47,382 nt of DNA from Trichoplax sp. H2 (Eukaryota > Placozoa > Uniplacotomia > Trichoplacea), in assembly GCA_003344405.1 (NCBI GenBank), contig NOWV01000329.1:1-47382 (forward strand), given 5' to 3'. Below, piece by piece: positions 24,981 to 37,900 of the stretch (position 1 is its first letter; the number at the start of each line of letters is the position of its first letter). The notes beneath the pieces were generated by a model, which did no database searches, was not told the DNA's origin, and worked only from the letters and a program-made list of their open reading frames with translations. The position numbers and the translations under genes are program-made.

Positions 24981-25845
24981 TTCATTTCACCTGCAACCAA
25001 TGTCATTGCATATACAATGAGTGCATTAGTTAGTAATTCTAAAGTTTGTTCACTATCATTACGATAGCTGCCATGGCTGGCAGCTGCAAATGACATTAAC
25101 AGACAGAGGTGCAATCGAGTTAAGACATGAATCAACTTACAAGGATTCTCCAATTCTGTATCACTCAATCAATGGTTGAAGATGCATCATCCAAGTTCCT
25201 TTCTAATTTGTATATTGATATCTGACTAGCAGTAAAACCAGACTTGTAATGGCGAGCTAATCCACTTGCCATTCACCAGAGAATCATTGCTGCAGCTGAG
25301 CTCAGCTACTACTTCTGTTTGAACAGGTGTTGCACCATTTGATTGAGGAGAATGTCTGAAATAGTCCACTAACCCCTAATAGCAAGTAGTGATTTGCCTA
25401 GACAGTCTTCAGTATACGATCTACAGTACTGTATGGTACACTTTTAAGCAGATTTCTAGAATGTACAGTACTGTACTTTACAGTGTAAAGTACTGTGGTG
25501 TACAGTAGATACACTGGGGAAGCTGTGTGTGACTTCGTTCTCATACAAGTATGAGAAACAAAAATAAAAGCCATAGTAAATTACTATAAGGCAACTACCA
25601 TTTGAGGTAGACAACAGTAATGGAAACTGCCATCTCTTCCTTCGGCCTCGATCCTTTTTTTCACCATTTTTTAAACTGTCTTCTCCTTGACTGCGCACAC
25701 TCACTGGTCATGGTATCATAGTAACCAGTAGCGCAGTAAAACCTTCTTTATCGCGAACGTATCCGTTGTCTTATAGCTTATCATTTTATTAAACTGGTAG
25801 ATTTCCTCGGTTGGTTGTTCAATCCCGATTATATAATATTTCAAA
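24981..25845. other. Divergent intergenic region between MTRF1L and ARL3
   Basis: About 865 bp separating the two start codons. It contains the perfect 14-base palindrome gtacagtactgtac (25463-25476) overlapping a 7-bp-stem hairpin actttac/gtaaagt (25475-25491), and further TACTGTA words from 25420 to 25512. It presumably holds both promoters, but no convincing core element can be named. Minus-strand frames at 24968-25168 and 25456-25704 show no recognisable domain. Confidence 0.5.
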
Positions 25846-28800
25846 ATGGTAAATAATTTCAATTTCATTGCTGTATATGCTAATCAACGGTAGATTGAAG
25901 AACGGCTTAGTCATGATAATATCAATGGGATAATTTGTTCTAAATCAGGAAAAAAGGATTGTTCATCAACGACCTAACGATTAAGTAGCCAAGTGGTCTA
26001 TATGTATTTTTTATGTATATAATAACACTGACCTAATTATGATCTGTCATAATACATTCATACAACTTTATGTATCGTGACTTTACTTTGTATTTTATAC
26101 TCGTATTTGTAGCGTTAGTAGTTTGTAGAATACCTTTCAGTCTATGTTGATTCATCGTATTCTTTCATCACGCAAAAACTTGACTCGTTTTCATGAGTCA
26201 ATATCAGATAGCCATACTTAGGCATATCAGTGGTAATAGGATGTATGTATGGAAAAATGGAAATTTTGCATAACGGCTCTATTTCTCATGACCAATATCA
26301 TCGATAGGGACTGTTGGCATTAATTAAAAAGATGAAAAAGCAAAGCAACAAGGACTTGAGAATACTACTACTAGGATTGGATAATGCAGGAAAAACAACA
26401 ATACTAAAAAAATTGGCTTCTGAAGACATTAACCATATCACACCAACACAGGTATAATATTATTAGACCTTTTAAGGAGTACACTAGACTTTTACTTCAG
26501 CTATGAAGTGAAGTATCCTTCTTCTCCATGAATATTTCCTAACCAATTTACGTTAATGTTGTCAAATTTCACTGTTATTTCAATGCTAACGCAATCACTT
26601 GATCATAAATGTTTTTCCCGTGAGTATGGACCGCTGTTCGTACTATATCAAGGATTATACCTAGTTTTCATTATTTAGTAAAAATTTTTGCTTGTTATAC
26701 TTATACTGACAAGTAAATATAATGTATTCGAAAAACTAAATTCATCCAATCTATCATCTGTCATTCTAGATTTTATCGTATTCCTTTCTACTTTATAGGG
26801 ATTCAATATCAAAACAGTACAGTCATCTGGATTTCGTTTAAATGTTTGGGATATTGGAGGTATGCTTCAATACTACAGTCCAATACTGTAGTACACCATT
26901 TGCTTAAAAGATATTATCTCTGGATAATGTTCGATATACTCACTTAGTATGGCTGGCTAATGCGTAAACAATGATTTCAGGAACCCCCCAAAAATTGATT
27001 GAATCATAATGATCCAACATTACTCGATACCATCATAAACGTTTTGATTATCATTAACTTAAGGCAATATTAGCAGTGTTGTACTTTCTAATATATCAAT
27101 ACGTATCAAATGAGAAACGATCAGTTACCCATACAACATTTAAATTTAGAAATTCGTTCACACCATCTTTCTTATTTCTATAATAATAATACAAATGTTA
27201 CATATAACATTTAACCTTTGTAATGATTTCTAACCGTCAAATCTACGATTAATCTTAAGTCTAGTTTACTAACCCATTATTAGAAGTGTTTTTCACTTAT
27301 TATCACGAAACAATTTATAAGAGTAATCTTATTTATTGTATATGTGTCATCATATGAAAATTTGCGATTAAGTATACTATTAATAGTAAAAATAGGATTT
27401 ATATTATATGTACATTAGACACTTAATTGTATCTTTACGTCGAAATATTAACTAGGTATTCATAGAAAATTTACTATCGAGATGAAACTAATATTACACC
27501 CAAACTAATTTTCAGGCCAAAGAAAAATTCGGCCATACTGGCGTAATTATTTCGAAAATACCGATGTTCTGGTAATAGTTGCAGTCGAATTATTCACATA
27601 TGTTCGATTGATAAGTTTATTACTATTGTCTGTTGTCGTAAGCCCATCTTGAAGGCTTTTCAACGGAGATAGGACCGTAGTTCATTACAATATGTGTATA
27701 CTCGTATGTACATATACCAAATTTTGAATATTGAGCTATTGCAATTGACAGCATAATATATCATTAATATTGTAATCCCTAATAGATCTATGTTATCGAT
27801 AGCGCCGACCGCAAAAGATTCGATGAAACTGGCGAGGTATTAACTAATCAATTTGTAGAAATATCATATTCATTTGGTAATTGGTGAATTAATGTCCGTA
27901 TATTAGGCGATGCAATACCTAATGTTACCTTATTATTTTGGTTATTATTGTCTCCTATTCCTGTGTTATCCTTATATTTGATTGCAAATAATCAAATTTG
28001 GAGCCATCTTGATATCTATAAATACATCTCTGTAGGATATACGATTTATGATACAAATGTCAGACATTTCTTTACTTTCTTTCTAAGCAGCCTTTGTTTT
28101 CATCCCCCTAAAATCAAGATAAAATACAATTCTACCCCTTTTAGCGTATTAAAGCAATTCCCCTGTTATGAAAGTAATATTTGTTTATTGATTTAATTCA
28201 AAATTATCATTTTAATTGCGTAAAAGACGCTCTTAGTAAATTTTAATTACGTACCATATGGATTTAATATTGTAGCTAAGACTATAGTTAAGTGTCGCTA
28301 TAACAGTGGTTTATAAAGTTTATACTACCTACGGCACCAGTGCTGAATTAGTTCTATTTTTTATAGCATAAATATATCCTATAGTACATCAAATAGGAAT
28401 AAATTTCAAGTTATCAATCTTATAGTTTCCAAGGATATTTTAGTCTACGCCGTTTACCGATTAATTCGTTAGACTCATATAATATCAGACCTTATTTTCA
28501 TTTCTACTTGAGTTCAAAAATAGAAATACCCGTCATATATCTAAAACTAATATCAGAATCATTCAGAATTTAGGAAATATACAAATAGGACAGACACAAA
28601 GATTCACGTTCAACATGCAAGAGTTATAATTCGAATACTGTATAAATGATTAAAAGTAAATCCTAAACTATAAAACTCTGAATATAAAACTGGTAATCTA
28701 GCTTCGGATTATACACTCTAAGTACGCCTTAAATCTGTAATATTTTTGGGTGCATACCAAAGAAGATTAGTAATTAGGATTACAGTGATATGACTCCGAT

Positions 28801-29985
28801 TGTCCGATATTTAGGGGATAGCTTTTTATTCTACTTCCAGCGAACTCACCAAAGTTTATAACAACTACAGGATGACATTTTGGTCTGCCATAAATACATC
28901 AATGCAGTAAAATATAAAGCTCTTGAAATGATACACCTACAGTAGAATATGCTAACGCGATTGGCCACGATATCTATAATAATTACGTGGCATACATATT
29001 GCAAAATTAATTGACATTGACGCAAACACTTTGATAACGTACTAGTATGGTACTAGGCAGGCAAAATGTGAGAATGTGTGTAGGCTTGAAAGGCCTCTCA
29101 GGGTGTCATAAAAAATTTCATTATGTTCCAATACAAATTTTTAACACCTTCAGCAATAGAAGTTTTCACTAGCGGTATAAAACATGCAATAGTTTCATTT
29201 TATTTTCTATATCAGAGTACTTTTTAGAATAGCCTCTTTTAGCATTCTGAAGCGCCATTTTATTTGAATAATTCTCTTATTTTCTCTTATTTTAATTACT
29301 CTAAGCTACTTATTCTCCCTACCATTACAATTTTTATTTGATTATCACTACAGTAATTAATAGAAGATACTTTTATAGTTTTACATATGTATTATCTATG
29401 CAATCATTATGCATCGTAATTATAGCAGGAATACTGCAGGCTGTAGTTACAGATGGAGTGTAGTTGTATAACACAATTATTCAAATTTATTTATTACAAA
29501 ATAGACGAAGTTCAGTATCAAAAAAAACTTGCCAAGATTTGTAGTCTTAATCTGTAATTTTATCTAGTTTCTTAAGACTGATTTTTGGTTCATTTCATAT
29601 TAATTTGGTACTATAATTAGCTCTACAGCATTACCACTATTGAATTGCTATTAACTGGTATTTCGATGACGCCAAGAATATAAAGAAAACTAATTTCGAT
29701 AGTTATGATCGATTGTCTTAAATTGAAGATAACCTGTTTAATATTTAATGGCCATTGTTAATATTTTTACTTAAACTTATCATGTAGCAACTTGGCGACC
29801 TATTGGATGAAGATAAATTAGCTGGTATACCTGTCTTGGTATTTGCTAATAAACAAGATTTGTTAAGTGCTGCATCTGCATCTGAAATTGCTGAAAATCT
29901 TAATCTTCATAAAATTCGTGATCGTAAATGGCAAATACAAGCTTGCTCAGCGACAACAGGAGAGGGCATCTCGGTAAGTGCTTAA
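25846..29985 (+). CDS. ARL3: ARL3, Arf-like small GTPase
   Basis: Ciliary Arf-like GTPase that releases lipidated cargo from PDE6D/UNC119 carriers. Exons: ATG only (25846-25848), 26308-26451, 26799-26859, 27516-27571, 27786-27836, 29788-29973. The ATG directly abuts a GT donor, and exon 2 resumes [13 protein letters not shown], giving the typical MGLL start. Motifs are P-loop GLDNAGKT, switch [27 protein letters not shown] (DxxG), [15 protein letters not shown], and SATTGEG at the base-binding end. All phases agree. After TGEGIS there is a strong GTAAGT donor, but I could not find the final exon (normally about 15 residues with GMNW). Read-through would add VSA and stop at 29985, which I use as the limit. 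Either the last exon lies in 30-32 kb in unfamiliar form, or the protein is short. It converges on IDH3B. Confidence 0.93.
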
Positions 29986-32461
29986 TTCCGAAAGACGTTC
30001 ACAAATCAGTATTAGAATAAAGCTTTCATTACCTTATTTTGCAAACAAGATCGTATATCATAAAGTACGATATTTTGAGTTTGATTTCATTACAATCTCC
30101 GATAATTCCATTACATTATTAATTATATCCGTTATAATTATATATATTCGTGTTTCTAAAATTTCACATCCGTTAGTTAATGCGTGCAAGAGATGAGGTA
30201 TTTTATCGATTTATTGAATTGATAGTGCACTCTTAATTATAGATTAATCATTCTCATGATTATTATACAGTAATCGCACTGTATCGTACGTGACCACATA
30301 CTACTTATAAACTAAAGGCATTCCGTAATTAACCAGTTTTGATATATTGTTCTTATGCTCGTGAGTTCTTAAAAATCAATAAACCTATTTACTTATGCTG
30401 TGTCCTTCAGTACGTACTTCACCCTCTGTGATCCTCAACTAAGTCATTACAAAACATTTACACCATATACTAGTGCTCCAATTTTATAGACTGAAAAAGA
30501 TCTCTATTAACTTAAATCGTATAATAAGAAAGATCTTTCCTAATCTCTATACTGAATTTCAAGATACTTCTTGCTAACGATAAAGTCTAAAATATAGTAT
30601 AGATTGTCTACAAAATTTTAAATCCAACTGTTCTAAAGAACTTACCACAATCCGTAAAATATTTATGCAACCATACAAAATACTCATAGAATCGTCACCT
30701 AATTCGCGATAAGTATTAACTACTGATTTACTATACTAGTATCTACATTTAGTTAACTATCAATAGTAACAACATCAGTGTCCAGCAATATTTTCATTTC
30801 TCAAGATATATACGTGTATGACCAATAAAATTTATTTCTCCACCAATTTAATTCAGAAAAGAAGCTTAATAAAAATATTAGGATTATTATGATGATGTAG
30901 TCAATTTTTATTTTATAGCGCGCCTATGTTAGAAATAATAAATCTATTTGACAGTTATCATTGTCGCTTTATTTTAGCATGGTCTTGATTGGCTAAGTGC
31001 AAACGTTTAAAATAACCAATAGCTGTCAACATTATCAAAGGTGAGAACTAGTGATAGTATAATCTTATTATAAATACAACTATTTCCTTATTTGTTGGTG
31101 TTGACACCAATAAATCAGGTTACTGCTGGCCCACGATACATCATAATTTTATTTTATATTCTATTATATAGCCTTATAGATCCAACTCTCAATCCGTTGA
31201 AGCACTTCTTTATGATTGCCTCTTGTTTTGTACTTAATAGCTAAGAAAACTGTAATAATCTTATTATGATATAGTTCTATAATACCGCTATACGGTACGA
31301 CTGTAATAAAATTGATATAATCGTAGCCTTTCGATATATACCGATATTACAACAGTTGACTCTATCGATGCAAACTTTCCAAACTACTAACTTTTGATTG
31401 CAATTTACATTATGCTAGTGTTAATTCATTGTATAAGGGTACTTTTACAATGTTAAATCACGATGTTGGACTGTTATTTTAGGTATGTAATAAAATTAAT
31501 CCTGTCAATCGAATCTTGTTAATGTCTATCGATTGGCGTTTTACTTCTTGCTGCGTGTATGGTGGTAAAAACGTTGGTCAGTTGATCATTCGTGAAAGTA
31601 TGATTTGTATTAGCGAATACTCGTATCTTGGTTTAGATCTGATTTCGTAATATTGGTTTAATTAAAGTAACAGTTCCTTACTTTACAGGATTTTTACTGA
31701 TTGTTTCTATGTCTCCAATTTAGACCTTTATTAACATCAATTACAAAATGTATTGATACATATAAGTGTAGTCGGGAAATATAGGTCGCGATATCTAGAA
31801 CCTTATTGGTTTGAAAATAATAAGCAGGTGGTATGAAAGACTGCGTTTAATTTAACTGTAATTGTAGTTTATGAGGAACTATTAGAGTAAGGTTTACTAC
31901 GTAGGGTAGTTACTACTGTATAGTTGTTCTCTGTCAACCTGTGACCGACTTAGATGGCGTCAATTTTGTGGTCCATGGCAGAAAAGGTTTACCGGATTAC
32001 ATATAATTAAGTTTATCGTGCATTGCTAGCCTAAAGTTCAATTGGTTTCATTTCTTACAAAGTTTATATCACTTTATTTCAAGGCTTTGTTATACTAGAA
32101 CTGTCAATGAATTGGCAAATAGTGCCTGCTTATCTCATATGCATATCATAGGGATGCTATTTAATTGAACAAAATGATATCTTTAACAGCATGGCCAACA
32201 TTAGACATCGATATTATAATTTTTTGAAGGATCACTTTGTTTATTACATATGCTAATATCTGATAACAAGTCCGTAAATAGGTGGTTAGTTTTGGCGAAA
32301 ATGATTAAATAAATTACAAGCATGAAATTACAAATTTTATAACATTAAAAAAATGACTTAAGAAGCCTACTAAGATATCAAGCAGCCACAACATCATAGC
32401 AGCTTTGTATCGATAGCTATTGAATAATACTCATTCAAAATCCGATTGATACATTAAAAAA
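29986..32461. other. ARL3-IDH3B convergent intergenic region
   Basis: About 2.5 kb of AT-rich DNA. It probably includes the ARL3 terminal exon and both 3' UTRs, but I could not identify an exon in it. The only ATGAATTGG (about 32107) is in the wrong phase for the ARL3 donor. No repeat array, RNA gene or transposon signature was seen. Confidence 0.4.
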
Positions 32462-35346
32462 TTATACTATAGGCATAATTTGTTCCGTCATAGCTTGCAC
32501 AAACTCAGTTGTACTTGCATGGCCGCCCATGTCGATAGTTTTAATCTGTCAAGAAAGAATAATGTCAAGAAATGGAATGTATGTAGGTATCTGGCATACT
32601 CTTAGTATTACCTTTTTGTTTTTGATAACTTTCATTAAGCCGTTGTAAATTGCATCAGCATACGTATGTAAGCTAGAAATTAAATGCATCATAGTTTTAA
32701 GAATTTGATATTCTATAATAATATACTTTCAACATGTACGCTATCGACAATGTATTAATTAGATAGTTTATCCAATTACTTCATGTGACGCAGCATTGCA
32801 ACAGCACTGATGATAAAACCTGTAGGATTAGCAACATCTTTTCCTGCCCCTTGGCCAAAGCTATGCCTAGCACCCTTGATACATCAAAGTAGCCAACTTT
32901 AGAAATTATAGCCACAAATATAAATATAGGTCAATTGGAAATATTAACAACTAACTTGCTCGTAAAGAACATATTCACGGCCAATGCTGTATCCAGGGAC
33001 AAACCCTGCTCCACCAATTAGGCCCGCACCCAGATTGCTTAAGATACTACCGTAAAGATTGGGTACCACCAATACTTTAAATTGATAAGGATTGATAACC
33101 ATCTACCAAAGTTATTTCAATATAGTAGTATATTAGGAAAAGTGTTGTAGCAACATTGAACAAATATTGGCCTAACCTGCATACATGCATTGTCTACAAT
33201 CATTTCGGTAAACTCAATGGCAGGATATAATTCGGCAACCTCTCGACAGCATTGCAAAAATAGACCATCGGATAATTTCCTGTTGAGGAAATATTGGTAT
33301 ACAGTACAATGTTAACCATGTAAAACCTTATGGTCAAATTAATGTACATCAATACACACATTATATTGGCTTTATGAACTGCTGTCACTTTTGATAGCTT
33401 ATTCTTCTGTGCATAATTGAAAGCAAATTGAGCAATCTTTAATGATTGTTTCCTAGTAATAATTTTAAGATTTTCAACAACCCCAGGGACCGTCTGATAA
33501 AAAACATGATTCAATTGATTAATAGCTAGTAGATGATCCTATTGATGGTTTTAAATGTACAATGGTTATTTACTTCATGCTCGAGACCGGAAAATGCATC
33601 CTCTGTTTGTTCACGTATAATTGTAAAATCAATGTTACCATAACGTGTTTTAATACCAGGAATACTCTTGACGTTTACCACATTGGCAAAGAGTTCCAAT
33701 TTATTAATAAGCCGCATGCCAACTGGTCTCTCTATTCCATGAACGGCAGTTTCAACAAAACCTGTTATTACATTATGCCGATAAAGGGTCAATTGATCAG
33801 TATTCTATTTTTCTTGAACATTGGTCAATAATTGCTATAGCGATATAAGCTGCAATAACAGCAGCACTAGCAGACGTAATCTATTTTGTATCGGCCATTT
33901 TGAACTGAAAAGGTTACATTTTTTGGTACATCAAAATAATAATAATAATTTATCGAATGGACAGTTAGTAATTTTTAAAATATCGATATTATCAATTCTA
34001 TTCACTGGATATACGGGTATGATAAAGAGTTTGATAACCTTGCAAGCCAATCTTATTCTTTTGTACGGAATCGACAGCCTTATTAAGGGAATCACTTCCT
34101 CTTAGTCTTGATCCTGCTATATCACTATCAATGAGATTCGGATTATGTCGATATAATTGTTGATTATGATGTCGTACGATACAAGTGAGTTAGTACGAAG
34201 CCTCCATTGACGTTAGTATAGCAATAATGAAGAACAGTAAGGCGCAGAGACGTCAAGTATGTACTGTATTATACGTTTTACTCATTCAAAAATCATGTTG
34301 GTCCTTTAAATCATTCATTTATAGAATTACAGCATTTCGTTGGAATTACTTTTGCTTACCTAATTGGAACTTCTTCAAATTCAATCGGTGCATTAACATG
34401 ACTAAAAAATGATGATGTCAAAAGTTTCAATTGAATTTACAAGCCATTGGTTTATTTATTTTATTGACAAAAGTACACGAGCGAGCAGCAAAGCAATCGA
34501 TGGAGCGAGAGCCTGATATGAGGACAACAAAGTGGGTAAAATTGGTTCAACTATCCAAAAGCGTAATCAATTGAATTGACAAGCCACTAGTTTATTTCAT
34601 TGAAAATGTGTACGAGCAGCGAAGTGAATCATGGAGAGTAATCAATCAATCTATCGACAGAAAACTTCACCAGCCATTGGTTTATTTCACTGCAAAAACT
34701 ACACGAGCAGCAAAAGTATCGATGGAGAGAAAGAAAGCCCGACATGAGGATAACTAAGAAAATGTAAAATGTGATTGATTTGTACGCGCAAGCAGACATG
34801 ATTTAATAATCGATCAAGTAAAAGTAACACAACGATGGCAGTTGGAGTAGAAGATAAATTATTGGTTAATGAACGCATCTATGGAGACAATCATTGTTTT
34901 TGGCTATTTTGGGTGATAAAATACTAGCGCTAAGAGAAGGAGAAATAGCCAAGAAGTAAAGTCCTATCACACAACTGGATCGATTCCACAAACTTTCGTC
35001 CATCTATCCATTGAATATGATTGTCATTACGGTAAATTGCAAAATCAAAGGTGAACGCTATTACTTCACTGATCCTATGATCCAACTTACTTACTTTAAC
35101 AACGTTGCCACACTATCGATGAGTTCCGGTCCAATTCCATCTCCAGGTATGACTGTGATAATCCGTTTTTCTCCTTTCTGTAAAATAATGATACGATTGA
35201 TTCTTGATATGGATAGAGTACATAGTTTCATTAATTCATGTTAGTGGTAATTTAATGGGTCGCATCCTGTACAGTATCACTATCCTTTTGTCGTTTACGA
35301 AGCAATGGTACAAGCTTATGATGCAGACTATTCTAGGTATAGACAT
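32462..35346 (-). CDS. IDH3B: NAD-dependent isocitrate dehydrogenase, beta-type regulatory subunit
   Basis: Mitochondrial matrix subunit of the heteromeric NAD-IDH of the citric acid cycle. Exons (minus): 35299-35346 (tentative), 35095-35177, 34360-34401, 34039-34100, 33574-33761, 33360-33493, 33177-33279, 32956-33102, 32780-32874, 32612-32672, 32462-32545. They sum to 1047 nt, 348 residues. Family motifs in order: [113 protein letters not shown] and [11 protein letters not shown]. The GARH and DMGG segments fit the beta rather than the gamma subunit. All internal phases match. Exon 1 ([16 protein letters not shown]) has the right phase and a GTAAAC donor but is a weak targeting peptide, so another first exon is possible. 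Confidence 0.92.
34429..34770. repeat. Three diverged repeats in an IDH3B intron
   Basis: Units starting near 34429, 34568 and 34664 share 'caagccattggtttattt', an acaagtaca/gtgtacga element, 'cgagcagc', 'atcgatggag' and a 'gacatgaggat' end. Spacing is irregular (about 140 and 100 bp). They fill much of the intron between exons 35095-35177 and 34360-34401. Confidence 0.7.
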
Positions 35347-37900
35347 GGTTGGAACGATTTGACTCCATTCGAATAAGTTGGAGTGGTAAGCTAGGTCATG
35401 ATGGAATCTGTAGCAGAAAGATTTGGACTGTTATTTCTACTACGTCAACGACTGCAGACGACTGTTTTACATAGGTGGTCAGACTATAACGTGGGGGCAA
35501 GCACAATCATGCAATGTTGCCCCTTGATGGCCTGTATAGCCTTATCCCTACAACCAATGCATCAATTTGTGACTGACAAGGTGTCATCGATTCCTGCTAT
35601 TACTATCACTAGTCTGATGGGCATGGAATTGCTATCCATTGGATTGGCAAAGGAAGCATTTTCTCTGCCAATTTGCCTACCTGGCATGATGGCTTGCCAA
35701 CATGGAGTGATCGTGTAGCCAAGGTTGTCACGCCGGGTAGTGACTAGAGAAAGAAAGAGAATTCACGTTATCGATGATACCGTCTCCTTCTAGCCATCCT
35801 CACGCTCTAGTCATGCATGATGATAAGTATTTCTTTCTTACCTTCTTGATGGTAAGATCACGTAAAGACGAAATTGCAATTCTGATCATTTCTAGTCGTC
35901 GACAACAGATGCCTGTCCACTAATATCCACCAGGGGTAGTCGCAGTTTAGCAAGAAGAAATATGGTACACAACAATGCGGCGGACCGAACCGAACCGGTG
36001 CCACTTGACGTAAACACGGTCACTTGGAATGATAGAGAACAATGTGATCTGGTGGTCGCGTGCTCTACCAGCCTCGACACTCTGTCTGACAGTAGAGGAG
36101 CTGAGTGTAGTTTCAGTAGCACCATTGAATGGCCTAGCCTGTACAGTGTACAGTGTACAGTACATTAGGCAGTGGTACGGTACTAGAGTTTGTACTGTAG
36201 GACAGGATTCAATGCTTGATTCCACCGCCTGCAGTGATGGAGAATGATACAATCTAGTGTGCGCGTACTCTACCTACCTCGACTGTCTATCTCACAGCCA
36301 AACTGAGTAGAGTTTCAGTAGCACTATTGAACGGTCTGGCCTGAGGTAGCATACAGTCAACTAGATAGACAGTGCTGTACAAGCAATTTTGGAGATGTAT
36401 TCCTACTCAGAAATCGCTCTCCTATACAGAAGTCGCACTTCCTTTCCAAAAGTCGTTCTCCTTTTTACACAAGTCTCACTTCCTGTACCGTACAGTACAG
36501 AGTGTCCAATTTACAGTACAAGCGCTGCACGGTACTGTACACTGTACACTGTAAACTGGTCATGATGATGAAGAAATGACACAAGTATTGCACACGGTTC
36601 AATAATAGAAATCTTGGACAGGATTCCTGTCCTGCACGCAGTTTTGTACCGTACACTGATGTGTCACGATAGAAGGAATCCCTCATGCTTGACTCTACAG
36701 TGACACCAGTATTGCACAGCGTCCAATAACAGGAATCTTGAACCTGTCCCCCCCCGCACAATGGAAAGGCGATTTCATCAATCGACTGTCTACTGTACAG
36801 TATACTTGTGTAACAGGATGGCATGTCTGATACTAGTCTGCGATGGAGAAATGATTTAGTGACAAGGCCAGCTAGAGCAACAGGACGACCACCGTTTTCA
36901 AGCTACAAATCCGGTTGCAAACCTGATTGGAAGCTTTCTTGAGGCAGTACCAAGCACCAAGCGTCGATGATTGCTGCACCCGCCAGCTTGATACCTGGGC
37001 GAAACGAATAGAATAAGAGAATAAGTAAGATTAAATCCGAGCTGGATCAGCGCGTTTCCCTTTAAAGGAACGGATAGCTTGAAGTTGTTTATTGGATCAA
37101 AATTGCCGATCAACACTGCATTTTACCTGTTGAAAAATCGTCTTGACCGACTGATTCCAATTGCAATACCTGCTGAGTGCGGGCAACAATAATAACAAAC
37201 TGCGATCAGACAGGTAAGCGCCTTATTTTGCCTACATTTAGCTCATTAAGGTTAATTCCACGGGTCTATAGCTCTATTCTATTGCTGAATGAGTCCAAAG
37301 TCTTTCCTCGAGTATGACAACAAAATTGACTAGGAAGACTCCACCCTGTGCCACTTCAAGATGGTCATGAACTTAAAGTAGTAACGTACGACTGTGACCA
37401 GCAGAATGGAGTTTCATTCTCCATTTCATCTCATTCATTTACTTGCCAACACCCTCGGTAGCTTTTTGATCACTTTCTTCAAAAACTTGCATGCATCAAT
37501 CTATGCAAGCAAAAGTCCTCCGAAGAAATTGAGATCACTTCCATACTATAGCTTAGGCATGGAATGCTTCAATATCGTCCATGAATCCGTCCATAGTTTT
37601 GCAGTCTAATCATGAGCTATAAATCGAAGGCAGTATCTTGTATGTAATAATAATGACAATATTATTCGCAGCTACTTGATTACCGGTAGCCCATGGAATG
37701 ATCCTACAGTACTCCTGATATGGAGCCTACCCTACGCGGGGATAATTTGGTAGACACACCTTCCAGTACTTTTAATATACTGAAGAAAATGAAGAATTTA
37801 TAGAGATGGCATACGGGCCCGTTACTAACTCTTCATAATGATGTTGCATACTCTCTATTATAGTGCACAGTAAAGAATACAACCGCAAGCAACGCCAAAA
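35347..37900. other. IDH3B-SFXN divergent intergenic region, repeat-rich
   Basis: About 2.5 kb with no exon I can defend. The centre (35950-36800) is richer in G+C, dense in TACAGT/ACTGTA words and in short duplications: about 36031-36170 repeats near 36236-36350, and about 36576-36620 repeats near 36700-36745. A homopolymer run of eight or nine C lies near 36750. Open frames here (35398-35718 plus, 36465-36824 minus, 36898-37116 minus, 37394-37609 plus) lack recognisable domains. Promoters of both mitochondrial genes should lie here, but I cannot point to them. Confidence 0.5.
36142..36553. repeat. Element bounded by 21-bp perfect inverted repeats
   Basis: The stretch at 36142-36162 (tacagtgtac...gtacagta, three TACAGT-type steps) is the exact reverse complement of 36533-36553. 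The intervening 370 bp contains diverged duplications but no coding sequence. This resembles a short non-autonomous foldback/MITE-like element, yet I see no clear target-site duplication, and simple-sequence growth of TACAGTG could create the same pattern. Confidence 0.55.

Noticed and set aside
24968-25168. Minus-strand 66-codon frame overlapping the MTRF1L start
   Set aside because: No recognisable domain; it overlaps the well-phased MTRF1L first exon out of frame, so it is probably 5' UTR.
25456-25704. Minus-strand 82-codon frame
   Set aside because: Partly made of the TACTGTA palindromes, with no family resemblance and no splice context.
32100-32160. Possible ARL3 last exon containing MNW
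   Set aside because: The acceptor phase does not fit the ARL3 donor at 29973 and the following residues do not resemble an ARL3 tail.
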